Notes: a model not told the origin generated them from the sequence alone. A DNA stretch of 64,000 nt from Hymenobacter mucosus (GCF_900188255.1 NZ_FZNS01000003.1:1-64000), one strand, 5' to 3'; numbered from the stretch's first letter, positions 16,994 through 25,774 are shown. Numbers and translations are program-made.

Positions 16994-17476
16994 TCACTTC
17001 GCAGTACGAAGTACTTGCTCAACGATGCGCGTGGTGCTGTACCCAGCTACGAGTGGTACGGTCAGGACCTGCCCGCCGTTTTGTAACACTATTTCGTGGC
17101 CTACAATTCCACTGATGGTATAGTCATCCCCCTTAACTAGGACGTTGGGTAATATGGCTTCAATCAGGGTCAAAGGGGTTTGCTCACCGAAGAGAACTAC
17201 GGCATCCACAAACAAAAGAGAGGCCAAGACCCGTGCCCGTGACACTTCGTCTTGCAAGGGCCGCCCAGGCTTTAAGCAGCTTACCGAAGCATCTGTATTA
17301 AGCCCTACAATAAGCCGGTCGCCGAGGTGGCGAGCTTTCTCTAGGTAGTCGACGTGACCTAAGTGTAGGAGGTCAAAGCAGCCGTTAGTAAACACTACTT
17401 TTTCGCCTGCCAACTTCCACTCCGCTACCACTGGCAGCAGTTCGGCCAGGGAGCGTATTTTGTCTTTAGTCCACAT
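16994..17476 (-). CDS. rfaE2: D-glycero-beta-D-manno-heptose-1-phosphate adenylyltransferase
   Basis: 160 aa, a stand-alone version of the C-terminal HldE domain. The nucleotidyltransferase motif TNGCFDLLHLGHVDYLEKAR (HxGH type) lies near residues 29-48 and GYSTTRIVEQV near the C terminus. It makes ADP-heptose for lipopolysaccharide core synthesis. The kinase partner (rfaE1/HldA) is not in this window. Its ATG overlaps the upstream LPG-synthase-like gene by 11 bp, implying translational coupling within a panC-panD-membrane protein-rfaE2 string. Confidence 0.92.
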   Translation of the reverse strand: MWTKDKIRSLAELLPVVAEWKLAGEKVVFTNGCFDLLHLGHVDYLEKARHLGDRLIVGLNTDASVSCLKPGRPLQDEVSRARVLASLLFVDAVVLFGEQTPLTLIEAILPNVLVKGDDYTISGIVGHEIVLQNGGQVLTVPLVAGYSTTRIVEQVLRTAK

Positions 17477-18515
17477 CTGCTGCTACGGTAAGAACAGGGG
17501 CCGGCACTATCCGCCGGGCCACCTTGCCCGATTTGATCATACTGGCCACAAAGCTGATACCACCCATCAAAACGACGAGGAGCGTTTGGGAGCCGTGTAC
17601 AACTAGTGCGTAAGTAATGCCAGCTTCCTTGCTTACACCATACGCCAGCAGAATGCCCTGCACCATCACGTGGAAAGGACCAATACCGCCCGCTACGGGA
17701 GCAGCCATACCAAAGGCACCGAAAGTGAGTACGGCCAAACCCGCCCGCATACCCAAATCGTACGTAGCCGGAAAGCAGAAGAAGGCCAAGTAGTCCATCA
17801 GGTAGTATACTGCCCAAGTGAAGAACGTATGGAGCAAAAAGAGCCATTTGTTCTCCATTTTTAGGACGCTAAATACCCCCGATAACACCCCTTTAATAAG
17901 TAGCACTACCTTGTTAAACAAAGCATTTTGTCGCAGACGCTCCAAGTTGCGAAACAGGGTATATGCCAAACCAGCCAGTAGTAAGAGGATAATAACCCCG
18001 GCAATCAGCAATGGCGTGCGATTACGCTCCAGCGTATCGAGGCGGCCAGCTAGTATCTTATCCGTGACGAAAATCCAGAAGCGGTTGAAGTCGAGCAGCA
18101 GCGTGGTTCCTAGTAAGCCTAGCAGTACCAGCACGTCTATCACCCGTTCCGTTACCACGGTACCCAGTGCTACCTGCACAGGCACCTTACTAGTGCGCTG
18201 CAACACGGAGCACCGAATCACCTCGCCCATCCTCGGTAGTACCAAGTTCGCCAGGTAGCCTACCATCATCGCATGATACACGTCCCAGTAGGAAGGCGTG
18301 TGTCCGGTGGGGGTTATCTGCATTTTCCACCGGTAGGCCCGGCTGAAGTACCCCAGCGCCGACAGTACCATAGTAATTGCCAACCAAGAATAGTCGGCCT
18401 CTTTCATCCGCGCCCCAATGTCACTTAGGGGTTGGCCTTGCATGGCATACCCCATCAGCAGCCCCGATACGGACAGCAGCAAGGCATATTTGAGGATAGT
18501 CAACAGCTGCTTCAC
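17466..18515 (-). CDS. Lysylphosphatidylglycerol synthase-like membrane protein (YbhN/UPF0104)
   Basis: 349 aa from a GTG start (no nearby in-frame ATG). Seven to eight hydrophobic segments are visible. Family features include RAYRWKMQI in the first third, GYLANLVLPRMGEVIRC, and GGIGPFHVMVQGILLAYGV near the C terminus. This is the transmembrane part of the LPG synthase superfamily (PF03706) without the soluble transferase domain, so a flippase-like or lipid-associated role is likelier than lysyl transfer. It overlaps rfaE2 and probably works in envelope assembly. Confidence 0.85.
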   Translation of the reverse strand: MKQLLTILKYALLLSVSGLLMGYAMQGQPLSDIGARMKEADYSWLAITMVLSALGYFSRAYRWKMQITPTGHTPSYWDVYHAMMVGYLANLVLPRMGEVIRCSVLQRTSKVPVQVALGTVVTERVIDVLVLLGLLGTTLLLDFNRFWIFVTDKILAGRLDTLERNRTPLLIAGVIILLLLAGLAYTLFRNLERLRQNALFNKVVLLIKGVLSGVFSVLKMENKWLFLLHTFFTWAVYYLMDYLAFFCFPATYDLGMRAGLAVLTFGAFGMAAPVAGGIGPFHVMVQGILLAYGVSKEAGITYALVVHGSQTLLVVLMGGISFVASMIKSGKVARRIVPAPVLTVAADVD

Positions 18516-18595
18516 GTGCTCTGCTTGGTGGTTGGATGTGGCTCGGGCTTAAGCCGGGCTAAAGTAACTCGCGATTGGCCTTTGCAGGTAGAGAA

Positions 18596-18943
18596 TTACC
18601 CTAGCCGATTATGCTGGTCGGGGAAAATAATAGTGGGTTTGTGCGCCTTCGCTTCGGCAAAGTCAATCAGGGCGTAGGAGATGATGATGACAATGTCGCC
18701 AACAGCCACGCGCCGAGCCGCAGGTCCATTCAGGCAAATCATGCCCGAGCCCCGCTCACCTTTGATTGTATAGGTTTCAAAACGCTCTCCATTGTTGATG
18801 TTCACAATGGTTACTTTCTCATTTTCCACCATGTTAGCGGCGTCCAGCAGGTCCTCATCAATTGTGATGCTACCTACGTAGTGGAGCTCCGCCTGCGTAA
18901 CCTTTACACGGTGGATTTTAGACTTAAGAACTTCTATGTGCAT
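18596..18943 (-). CDS. panD: Aspartate 1-decarboxylase (PanD)
   Basis: 115 aa from the ATG at 18943; the longer frame adds an improbable leader. The self-cleavage site YVGSITID (Gly24-Ser25) is present, which yields the pyruvoyl cofactor. The following [17 protein letters not shown] and [12 protein letters not shown] blocks are typical. It makes beta-alanine from aspartate for pantothenate. panC, which uses beta-alanine, lies directly upstream in the same direction, so they form a pantothenate pair. Confidence 0.95.
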   Translation of the reverse strand: MHIEVLKSKIHRVKVTQAELHYVGSITIDEDLLDAANMVENEKVTIVNINNGERFETYTIKGERGSGMICLNGPAARRVAVGDIVIIISYALIDFAEAKAHKPTIIFPDQHNRLG

Positions 18944-18973
18944 GTGAGTAAGAAGCGGGTGGCAGAAAGGCCG

Positions 18974-18981
18974 TAAAGATA
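18974..18981 (-). promoter_or_regulatory. Possible -7 element before panD
   Basis: Minus-strand TATCTTTA differs from TAnnTTTG at one base and has a TTG about 18 nt upstream. It would allow panD expression independent of panC. Confidence 0.35.
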
Positions 18982-19075
18982 CAGAAGCTACACGTGTACC
19001 AAGAAGCAACAGCACCAAGGCCAGTGCAGTGCGCAGACCTAACGCCCGAATCTGTTATTTAACACTGAGCGGCTT

Positions 19076-19927
19076 TTAAAGCGTCACTACCAAGTTATCA
19101 ATCAAGCGCACCCCGCCCAGGTGGGCAGCTAAGCACAGCGCAACGGTTTTGGTTTCCTGCCATTCCGTCACAGGCTGCAGCGTACGGGCATCCGCCACCT
19201 CCAAATATTCTACCTCAATTGCAGGTTCTGCGGCCAAATAATCTAGGGCAGCCTGCCGCGCCTCCTCTGGGGAAACAGCTCGGGCAGTACTACGTTGGGC
19301 GGCCAGTTGCAAGGCAGCATACAAACGGGGGGCTACGGCCCGCGCTTCTGCTGACAAACGCCGGTTACGTGATGACATTGCCAGCCCATCGGCTTCGCGC
19401 ACGGTTGGAAACACCACCAACTCCAAGTCGAACGACAAGTCAGCAATGAGCTGGCGTACAATGGTTACCTGCTGCAAATCTTTTTGTCCGAAGTAGGCTC
19501 GGTGAGGGCGGCTCATGTGGAATAGCTTGCTGACTACAGTAGCTACACCATTGAAGTGACCCGGGCGGTGAGTACCCTCCATCACTTGCTCCAGTTTACC
19601 AAAGCTAAACTGGAGTACCGTTGATTGAGGATACATTTCCTCTACCGATGGCAAGAACAACGCTGTACATCCTGCCGGAGCTAGCAACTCTGCATCTGCC
19701 TCTGGCAGGCGCGGGTACAAGCGAAAATCATCGGGGTTGTTGAACTGGGTAGGATTCACGAAAACACTCACTACTACCACCTCGCACTCTTGAGCGGCAG
19801 CACGCACCAGTTGCAAATGCCCTTCGTGCAATGCTCCCATTGTGGGCACTAGTCCAATGCGCTGCCCGGCACGCCGCCATTCTTCCGTGCGGGCTTGCAA
19901 CGCAGTAGCGGTATTCAGTATCTCCAT
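19076..19927 (-). CDS. panC: Pantothenate synthetase (PanC)
   Basis: 283 aa. It shows the ATP-binding HxGH-like motif PTMGALHEGHLQLVRAA near residues 29-45, VVSVFVNPTQFNNPDDF near 53-69, PHRAYFGQKDLQQ near 145-157 and MSSRNRRLS near 183-191. It condenses pantoate with beta-alanine using ATP, the last step of pantothenate synthesis. It is divergent from the GT5 gene across a 120-bp spacer and is followed by panD. coaX, the next pathway step, is at 43.3 kb. Confidence 0.96.
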   Translation of the reverse strand: MEILNTATALQARTEEWRRAGQRIGLVPTMGALHEGHLQLVRAAAQECEVVVVSVFVNPTQFNNPDDFRLYPRLPEADAELLAPAGCTALFLPSVEEMYPQSTVLQFSFGKLEQVMEGTHRPGHFNGVATVVSKLFHMSRPHRAYFGQKDLQQVTIVRQLIADLSFDLELVVFPTVREADGLAMSSRNRRLSAEARAVAPRLYAALQLAAQRSTARAVSPEEARQAALDYLAAEPAIEVEYLEVADARTLQPVTEWQETKTVALCLAAHLGGVRLIDNLVVTL

Positions 19928-19969
19928 AGAAGTAAATGGCCTATTCGGCGAGTAGTCGGGTGGGTAGGG

Positions 19970-20000
19970 TTGAATTTTCCCTCAAAAATGTTTAATTTTG
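19970..20000 (+). promoter_or_regulatory. Promoter of the GT5-DUF4270 unit
   Basis: TTG (19970-19972), 20 nt, TAATTTTG (19993-20000): a good Bacteroidota promoter 48 bp before the start codon. Confidence 0.7.
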
Positions 20001-20047
20001 TGCATCCCAAAGTGTTGCCCTCTCCCATTTACACCAACTGACCTAGT

Positions 20048-20860
20048 ATGTCCAAGTTGAGAATACTCTATGCTGCCACGGAAATCAATCCGTTTCTGCA
20101 AACGACCAAGGTAGCGGAGTTTTTGCGGCGGCTGCCGCAGGGAATGCAGGAAATGGGGATGGAAATCCGCATTTTCGTGCCCCGGTTCGGCATCATCAAC
20201 GAGCGTAAAAACCGGCTGCATGAAGTAGTACGTTTGTCAGGCATCAACATTGCCGTTGGCGAAGATGAGAAGCCGCTTATCATCAAAGTGGCGTCCATTC
20301 CAAATGCCAAATTGCAGGTATACTTTATCGACAACGAAGATTACTTCCACCGTAAATCGGTGTTGGTAGACAAGAACGACAAGTTCCACGCCGACAACGA
20401 TGAGCGCGCCATCTTCTTCTGCAAAGGTGTGTTGGAAACAGTAAAGAAACTAGGCTGGGCACCGGATATCGTGCATTGCAACGACTGGATGACAGGCCTG
20501 ATTCCGATGTACCTGAAGACAACGTACAAGAAAGACCCCATCTTCAAGGACGCTAAATCGGTGTTTACCATCTACAACAATGAGTTCGACCACAAGTTTG
20601 AGGGCGACATCATTGAGAAAGCGAAGATGCTGGACATTGACGATGAAATGCTGGCCGCTCTGAAATCAGCCGACTTTGGTGGTTTTATTAAGGTAGGAAT
20701 GGAGTACTCTGATTCGGTTGTGAAGTCGGACGAAGATTTCAGTGAGAACCTGAATACGCTATTTTCGGAGTACTCGGAGAAAAAACAAATTGGGCAGGTA
20801 GGCGCCGATGAAAACCTGCTGACTTCTTACTACGCTCTCTATAATGAACTGGCCAGCTAG
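20048..20860 (+). CDS. Glycogen/starch synthase GT5 domain-only protein
   Basis: 270 aa with only the N-terminal GT5 catalytic-domain fold of glycogen synthase: ILYAATEINPF, IFVPRFGIINERKNRLHEV, VHCNDWMTGLIPMYLK. Full enzymes are about 480 aa and carry a GT1 C-terminal half, absent here. The KTGG loop that binds ADP-glucose reads QTTK (PFLQTTKVAEF), so glucan synthesis is doubtful. Similar short proteins are known in Bacteroidota beside panC and DUF4270. It is likely a regulatory or repurposed protein. The stop overlaps the DUF4270 start by 17 bp. Confidence 0.85.
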   Translation: MSKLRILYAATEINPFLQTTKVAEFLRRLPQGMQEMGMEIRIFVPRFGIINERKNRLHEVVRLSGINIAVGEDEKPLIIKVASIPNAKLQVYFIDNEDYFHRKSVLVDKNDKFHADNDERAIFFCKGVLETVKKLGWAPDIVHCNDWMTGLIPMYLKTTYKKDPIFKDAKSVFTIYNNEFDHKFEGDIIEKAKMLDIDDEMLAALKSADFGGFIKVGMEYSDSVVKSDEDFSENLNTLFSEYSEKKQIGQVGADENLLTSYYALYNELAS

Positions 20861-22343
20861 TGCCATCCGACTCACGTCGGTTTCTCTATCCGTTGCCGCT
20901 TTTCTTGGCCTTGCCACAGGGTGCGAGAAAGCCAACGATTTGGGGTTAGAGCTTCCGGGCACCTCCCCTATCTCAACGCAATACCAAGACATAACCCTGC
21001 CCGCTACAACCTCGCGGCAGGCCCCAGTGCAAACAGCACAAGCCTCCCACTTTCTGGTGGGGCGCGTGCGGGATGCTAACGTAGGCACTACGACTGCCCG
21101 GGCATTCCTGAATGCACAAATTGGCTCTCCTGACTCGTTGTTGGCAACGAACTTCACGGATGTAAAGCTAGATTCGGTAGTACTGCATCTTGGGTTTAAC
21201 CAAGTATATGGTACGGCTACCCAGCCTGTCCGTCTAGACTTGTTTCAGCTCCAACAACCTCTTGGTGAGCGCACTGCTTACAACTCTGAATCATCGGTAC
21301 CGACTAGCACCGCATTGCTATCTGGCTTTGCCGGTTCTTTGAACCGAAACCGTCAGGTAAAGACCCGTACTGCTGCTAGCTCCACTACCGATACTACAAC
21401 TACCGTAATTACTACTACGGTACCGGATCGGGTAGTGCGCATACCGCTACTTAACTTTCCGCAGACGGCAGCGCTGGCTAATGCATTGTTCTCTGCGCAA
21501 AGGGCTACCGGCTTCAATCAGGATAAGATCAACACTATCCTGCGTGGCCTTGCACTTGGTCCTACGGCTGGTTTTCAGGACAATGTCGTGGCATTCAACC
21601 GCACCAACGAAACTCGAATCGCCTTTTATTACCAAGGTCGTACGAGAAGCGGAGCGAAGCTACGCCCCATTGTCTACAACATCCTATTCGGCAATGCACC
21701 TTCAGCAACAGCAGCGGATGCAAAGTTCTTTACTCAGCTCTCCACCGACTTTAGCGGTACGCGTTTGGCGGCCCTCAATTCTCCTGGAGCGCAGGTAGTG
21801 CCTACTTCTGACTTCCCCTACACGTATTTGCAAGAAGGAGTAGCTCTTGGTACACGTATTGAGTTGCAAGGTTTGTCGGCTCTAAAGTCGAATACGAATC
21901 GGGTAATTAACCGAGCTGAGTTACTAATTCCCATTCGGCAGTATAGCAACGGGCTATTCCCCTATGCTCCAAATGTATACTTGTACGAAGTAGACAATCA
22001 GAACAAGGTATTGGAACGCACGGTAGGTGCTACTACCGCTGAGAGATTAGTACAAGCAGAAGGAACATTGCCCAATAGCAGTGTCCGTATTTCCCCGGCT
22101 GGCATTGGGTATCCGGCTAGTGCTACATTCCCCCTCGGGCTAGAGCCGCAGTACTACTCCCTAAACATGACGGAGTATATCCAAGCTTATTTAACCAATA
22201 GGCTCAACGGCGACTTACCTAGCGGGCTGCTACTTTCTCCGGTATTACGTAGCAATACCTCGTTAACCCTAAACCGCTCGCTCCTAGACGCAAGCTCTAA
22301 CGGAGGCATTAAGTTGCGCGTTTACTACTCTACCCTCCAATAA
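20844..22343 (+). CDS. DUF4270 lipoprotein
   Basis: 499 aa beginning with a signal peptide and lipobox LATGC (Cys27), then beta-rich sequence typical of DUF4270: an N-terminal block ending in short repeats, and a C-terminal block with ELLIPIRQY and a final SNGGIKLRVYYS. It is probably anchored in the outer membrane. Function unknown. The start lies within the GT5 gene, so the two are translated together. A Thr/Ser-rich run near residues 172-192 looks like a loop or linker. Confidence 0.85.
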   Translation: MNWPASAIRLTSVSLSVAAFLGLATGCEKANDLGLELPGTSPISTQYQDITLPATTSRQAPVQTAQASHFLVGRVRDANVGTTTARAFLNAQIGSPDSLLATNFTDVKLDSVVLHLGFNQVYGTATQPVRLDLFQLQQPLGERTAYNSESSVPTSTALLSGFAGSLNRNRQVKTRTAASSTTDTTTTVITTTVPDRVVRIPLLNFPQTAALANALFSAQRATGFNQDKINTILRGLALGPTAGFQDNVVAFNRTNETRIAFYYQGRTRSGAKLRPIVYNILFGNAPSATAADAKFFTQLSTDFSGTRLAALNSPGAQVVPTSDFPYTYLQEGVALGTRIELQGLSALKSNTNRVINRAELLIPIRQYSNGLFPYAPNVYLYEVDNQNKVLERTVGATTAERLVQAEGTLPNSSVRISPAGIGYPASATFPLGLEPQYYSLNMTEYIQAYLTNRLNGDLPSGLLLSPVLRSNTSLTLNRSLLDASSNGGIKLRVYYSTLQ

Positions 22344-22376
22344 GCTAAACACTGGCTATTACGGCCCATCTGAAAA

Positions 22377-22412
22377 GGGCGGCACGGCTTTTGCCGTTGC
22401 CGCCCGATTTTG
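22377..22412 (+). terminator. Terminator or attenuator between DUF4270 and glmS
   Basis: GGGCGGCACGGC-TTTT-GCCGTTGCCGCCC forms a 12-bp stem with one bulged T, followed by GATTTTGCTTTT. It may end the GT5-DUF4270 transcript or partly attenuate read-through into glmS. Confidence 0.6.
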
Positions 22413-22454
22413 CTTTTCCCCAAGAAATTTTCGCTCTGACACAACCTACTTAAT

Positions 22455-24290
22455 ATGTGCGGAATTGTCGCTTACATTGGGCACCGTGAGGCCTGCCCTA
22501 TCATCATCAAAGGCCTGCGTCGCCTAGAGTACCGTGGTTATGACTCGGCAGGGGTAGCTCTACTCAACGGACAGCTTAGCGTATATAAGAAAAAAGGGAA
22601 AGTAGCCGAACTAGAGGCCTTTATCTCTGATAAGGATACGCACGCCAATATTGGCATGGGTCATACACGGTGGGCTACCCATGGCGAGCCGAACGACGTA
22701 AACGCTCACCCCCACTACTCTACATCGGAGCGCATTGCCATTATCCATAACGGCATCATTGAAAACTATGCGGCCCTGAAGACGCACTTACAGCAGCAAG
22801 GGCACGAGTTTCATTCTGATACCGACACGGAAGTTTTCGGTAATCTGATTGAGGAAATTCAGAAGCAGAACCACTGCTCTTTAGAAGAGGCCGTTCGTCT
22901 TGCCTTGCATGAGGTAGTAGGCGCTTATGCCATTGTAGTATTGAGCAAAGACGAGCCAAATCAACTTATTGCCGCCCGCAAAGGCTCTCCTCTCGTGATT
23001 GGAGTTGGAGAAGGCGAGTTCTTCTTGGCTTCGGATGCTACGCCCATCATCGAGTATACGAACGAGGTAGTATATGTAAATGACTACGAAATCGCAGTAA
23101 TCCGCGACGGCAAGCTGGACATTCGTACCAAGGAAGACGTACAGCAGACGCCGTATATCCAGAAGCTGGAGTTAGCACTTGATAGCATTGAGAAAGGTGG
23201 CTATGAGCATTTCATGCTCAAGGAAATCTTCGAACAGCCTCGTTCTATTCTCGACTCTATGCGGGGCCGCTTGGAGTTGGAAGCTGGCCACCTGAACATG
23301 GGAGGTGTGCGGGCCTACGAGCGCAAGTTTATGAACGCCGACCGCATCATTATTGTGGCTTGTGGTACGTCGTGGCATGCGGGCTTGGTAGCAGAGTACT
23401 TGCTCGAAGACCTAGCTCGTATTCCGGTAGAAGTAGAATACGCTTCGGAGTTCCGTTACCGAAACCCTATCATCACAGAGCGAGACATCGTAATTGCTAT
23501 TTCTCAGTCTGGAGAAACGGCTGACACGCTCGCCGCTATTGAGTTAGCGAAGAGCAAGGGAGCTACCATCTTTGGTATCTGCAACGTAGTTGGTAGCAGC
23601 ATTGCACGTGCTACGGACGCGGGTGCCTACACGCACGCTGGCCCCGAGATTGGCGTAGCCTCTACCAAAGCCTTCACGGCCCAGGTTACCGTGCTCACGA
23701 TTCTAGCCATGATTGTGGGTCATAAGCGTGGTACGCTCACCGACCTTAGACTGCGGGAGTTGATGGTGGAGCTTGCTACCATCCCGGCCAAAGTGGAGAA
23801 AGCGCTGTTGCTGAACACAGAGATTGAGCAGATTTCTGAGATCTTCAAGGATGTTTCCAACTTCCTGTACTTGGGCCGAGGCTACAACTTCCCTGTAGCA
23901 CTAGAAGGCGCGCTTAAGCTAAAGGAGATTAGCTACATCCACGCAGAGGGCTACCCTGCTGCTGAAATGAAGCACGGTCCTATCGCACTCATCGACGAAA
24001 ACATGCCGGTGGTTGTTATTGCTACCAAGGATAGCTCGTATGAGAAGGTAGTAAGCAACATTCAGGAGGTAAAGGCACGTAAGGGCCGCATCATTGCCGT
24101 AGTTACCGAGGGTGACACCGTAATTCCGCCCATGGCAGAGTTTGTGATTGAGGTACCTGCTACCAGCGAAGCACTAACGCCCCTGGTTTCAGTAGTGCCA
24201 TTACAGTTGCTCTCCTACCATATTGCGGTTATGCGCGGCTGCAACGTAGACCAGCCCCGTAACTTGGCTAAGTCGGTAACGGTAGAATAA
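22455..24290 (+). CDS. glmS: Glutamine-fructose-6-phosphate aminotransferase (GlmS)
   Basis: 611 aa, full length. The N-terminal glutaminase starts MCGIVAYIG with Cys2 as nucleophile and contains HTRWATHGEPN. The C-terminal half has two SIS domains (ISQSGETADTLAAIELAK; GRGYNFPVALEGALKLKE) and ends in the conserved DQPRNLAKSVTVE tail. It makes glucosamine-6-phosphate for cell-wall and LPS synthesis, opposing the NagB-type enzyme at 8.5 kb. No glmS ribozyme was evident in the 111-bp leader. Confidence 0.97.
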   Translation: MCGIVAYIGHREACPIIIKGLRRLEYRGYDSAGVALLNGQLSVYKKKGKVAELEAFISDKDTHANIGMGHTRWATHGEPNDVNAHPHYSTSERIAIIHNGIIENYAALKTHLQQQGHEFHSDTDTEVFGNLIEEIQKQNHCSLEEAVRLALHEVVGAYAIVVLSKDEPNQLIAARKGSPLVIGVGEGEFFLASDATPIIEYTNEVVYVNDYEIAVIRDGKLDIRTKEDVQQTPYIQKLELALDSIEKGGYEHFMLKEIFEQPRSILDSMRGRLELEAGHLNMGGVRAYERKFMNADRIIIVACGTSWHAGLVAEYLLEDLARIPVEVEYASEFRYRNPIITERDIVIAISQSGETADTLAAIELAKSKGATIFGICNVVGSSIARATDAGAYTHAGPEIGVASTKAFTAQVTVLTILAMIVGHKRGTLTDLRLRELMVELATIPAKVEKALLLNTEIEQISEIFKDVSNFLYLGRGYNFPVALEGALKLKEISYIHAEGYPAAEMKHGPIALIDENMPVVVIATKDSSYEKVVSNIQEVKARKGRIIAVVTEGDTVIPPMAEFVIEVPATSEALTPLVSVVPLQLLSYHIAVMRGCNVDQPRNLAKSVTVE

Positions 24291-24293
24291 TTG

Positions 24294-24355
24294 ATTCCAT
24301 AGAAAGAAGAAGGCCGTTCTGGTATCCCGGAACGGCCTTCTTCTTTCTATGGAAT
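24294..24355 (+). terminator. 26-bp perfect-stem terminator after glmS
   Basis: Arms 24294-24319 and 24330-24355 are exact complements with a 10-nt loop, starting 4 bp after the glmS stop codon. The core AAGGCCGTTC/GAACGGCCTT followed by CTTCTTTCT resembles an intrinsic terminator. Confidence 0.8.
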
Positions 24356-24436
24356 TCCTATTTTGGGTATACTATACGGCCGGAGAATTTCCTCTTACTT
24401 TGGCTTTCTCATTTGCTTTCCTTTAACCTTGCTTCT

Positions 24437-24829
24437 ATGCCCAACACTGTAGTGTATTCCGACCAGGCGCCCGCCCCTATTGGGCCGTATAGCCAAGCCG
24501 TACAAGCTGGTGATACCGTGTACGTTTCTGGTCAAATCCCGCTTGACCCTCACTCTGGTCAGTTGGTTGGCGAAGGCGACGTAGCGCAAGAAACGCATCA
24601 AGTAATGCGCAACCTACAGGCCGTGCTGCAAGCTGCTGGCCTCACCTTACGGGACGTAGTGAAGTGCAGCATCTTTGTAAAGGACCTCGGCAATTTTGGC
24701 CTAATCAACGAAATATACGGCAGCTACTTTGAGGCTGATTATGCTCCGGCCCGCGAAACGGTAGAGGTTAGCCGCTTGCCTAAAGATGTGCAAGTGGAAA
24801 TTTCCTGTATTGCCGTAGCCCAACACTAG
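24437..24829 (+). CDS. RidA family reactive-intermediate deaminase
   Basis: 130 aa from the ATG at 24437. It has the YjgF/YER057c/UK114 hallmark sequences: APAPIGPYSQAVQ, VYVSGQIPLDP, CSIFVKDLGNF and ETVEVSRLPKDVQVEISCIA, including the Arg and Glu that bind enamine/imine intermediates. Members hydrolyse 2-aminoacrylate and related products of PLP enzymes. It stands alone between two hairpins. A weak promoter (TAACCTTG at 24424-24431) precedes it. Confidence 0.93.
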   Translation: MPNTVVYSDQAPAPIGPYSQAVQAGDTVYVSGQIPLDPHSGQLVGEGDVAQETHQVMRNLQAVLQAAGLTLRDVVKCSIFVKDLGNFGLINEIYGSYFEADYAPARETVEVSRLPKDVQVEISCIAVAQH

Positions 24830-24832
24830 CAA

Positions 24833-24895
24833 GGTGGCGAACTATACGCTTTCGGGCAGCTAGCTTGCTGCAACAGCAGGTATAGTTCGCCAGCC
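24833..24895 (+). terminator. Nested hairpin terminator after the RidA gene
   Basis: Outer arms GGCGAACTATAC (24836-24847) and its complement (24880-24891) enclose a second stem GCAGC/GCTGC (24856-24860 and 24867-24871). It begins 4 bp after the stop codon. Confidence 0.65.
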
Positions 24896-24931
24896 ACTAC
24901 CTCTATAGCATTCTTATATCACCTATTACCG

Positions 24932-25126
24932 ATGAGAGAGCTAGGTATCTTTCTGTTTTCTGCGGGACTCATAGCTATTGCTGCGCCGCTCCTACTACCG
25001 GCTAACTTCCATTTTCCGCTACTAGATTGGATCTATACGTGGGGCTCCACCGTGGCATGGGCTATCAAAGGTGGCGCTACCGTGCTGGGCCTCATTCTGT
25101 GGCTGAGCTTCAAAAACCGCGAATAA
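24932..25126 (+). CDS. Small two-helix membrane protein
   Basis: 64 aa with two hydrophobic segments (about 5-22 and 40-58) separated by an aromatic loop, ending in the charged KNRE. It vaguely resembles DUF2905-type small membrane proteins at its N terminus but lacks their central motif, so no family is assigned. The stop codon overlaps the next start in the arrangement TAATG, giving tight translational coupling with the pentapeptide-repeat protein. Confidence 0.7.
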   Translation: MRELGIFLFSAGLIAIAAPLLLPANFHFPLLDWIYTWGSTVAWAIKGGATVLGLILWLSFKNRE

Positions 25127-25737
25127 TGCGCCGATCCTCTCCACGTAAAGCAGCCAAGCCATTGCGCAAGCCCGATCAGTTTCCACCGGATAACGTGCTG
25201 ACGCGGGTATTGCCCCCCACATTAGTAGGCCAGCAGGAGTTTGAGCAATACCACTTTATCGGTTTCGACCTGAGCCAAGCCGATTTGTCGGGGCGCCGTT
25301 TTAGTGAGTGCTTGTTTGAGAACTGCAACCTTGCCGGCGCTACGGTGGCCAATACCAGCATGCAGAATGTAGCATTTGATGGCTGCAAGCTGCTAGGTTT
25401 GCAGTTTACGGCTTGCCGCGACATGCTCTTCGATGTCCATTTTGACAAGTGTCAGCTAGACTACGCTTCCTTCTGGGGCAAAGTGATGCCGAACACGCGC
25501 TTTATAGGCTGCTCGTTGCAAGAGGCTGACTTCACCCGCGCCAACCTCACCGGCGCGCTATTTCAGGAGTGCCACCTGCGCGGAACTGTTTTTAGCCAGA
25601 CTTCTTTGGTTGGCGCTGATTTTCTGACGGCGCAGGGCGTAGTCCTAGATCCAGAACTAAACGACGTAAAACAAGCGCGTTTCGCCCTGCAGAGCCTGCC
25701 AGGCCTGTTAGGAAAGTATGGGCTGGTGATAGAATAA
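25126..25737 (+). CDS. Pentapeptide-repeat protein
   Basis: 203 aa from the ATG at 25126. After a basic N-terminal tail, residues about 45-170 show tandem A(D/N)LxX-type units (QADLSGRRFSECLFENCNLAG; EADFTRANLTGALFQECHLRG), predicted to form a right-handed quadrilateral beta-helix. Family members are diverse, from gyrase-protecting proteins to unknown scaffolds, and this one cannot be assigned. It is coupled to the small membrane protein upstream. Confidence 0.85.
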   Translation: MRRSSPRKAAKPLRKPDQFPPDNVLTRVLPPTLVGQQEFEQYHFIGFDLSQADLSGRRFSECLFENCNLAGATVANTSMQNVAFDGCKLLGLQFTACRDMLFDVHFDKCQLDYASFWGKVMPNTRFIGCSLQEADFTRANLTGALFQECHLRGTVFSQTSLVGADFLTAQGVVLDPELNDVKQARFALQSLPGLLGKYGLVIE

Positions 25738-25766
25738 CTATCCTTCGCCCTCCCCCGCTAATTAGC

Positions 25767-25774
25767 TACCTTTG
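25767..25774 (+). promoter_or_regulatory. Promoter -7 element of gltX
   Basis: TACCTTTG followed by CGGCGCG lies 45 bp before the gltX start. It is a perfect TAnnTTTG; TTC rather than TTG occupies the -33 area. Confidence 0.6.

Noticed and set aside
18505..18521. TTCACGTG at the start of the LPG-synthase-like gene as parS
   Set aside because: One half-site is partial and the other absent; the match is at the GTG start codon by chance.
20048..20860. Frameshifted or truncated glgA
   Set aside because: The downstream sequence is DUF4270, not a GT1 domain. The short form appears to be a conserved family rather than a broken gene.
22344..22454. glmS ribozyme in the glmS leader
   Set aside because: The 111-bp leader is filled by a short hairpin and lacks the ribozyme's length and conserved core; the ribozyme is chiefly found in Firmicutes.
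24395..24601. Minus-strand frame over the RidA gene
   Set aside because: Shadow of the rightward RidA gene; no independent protein features.
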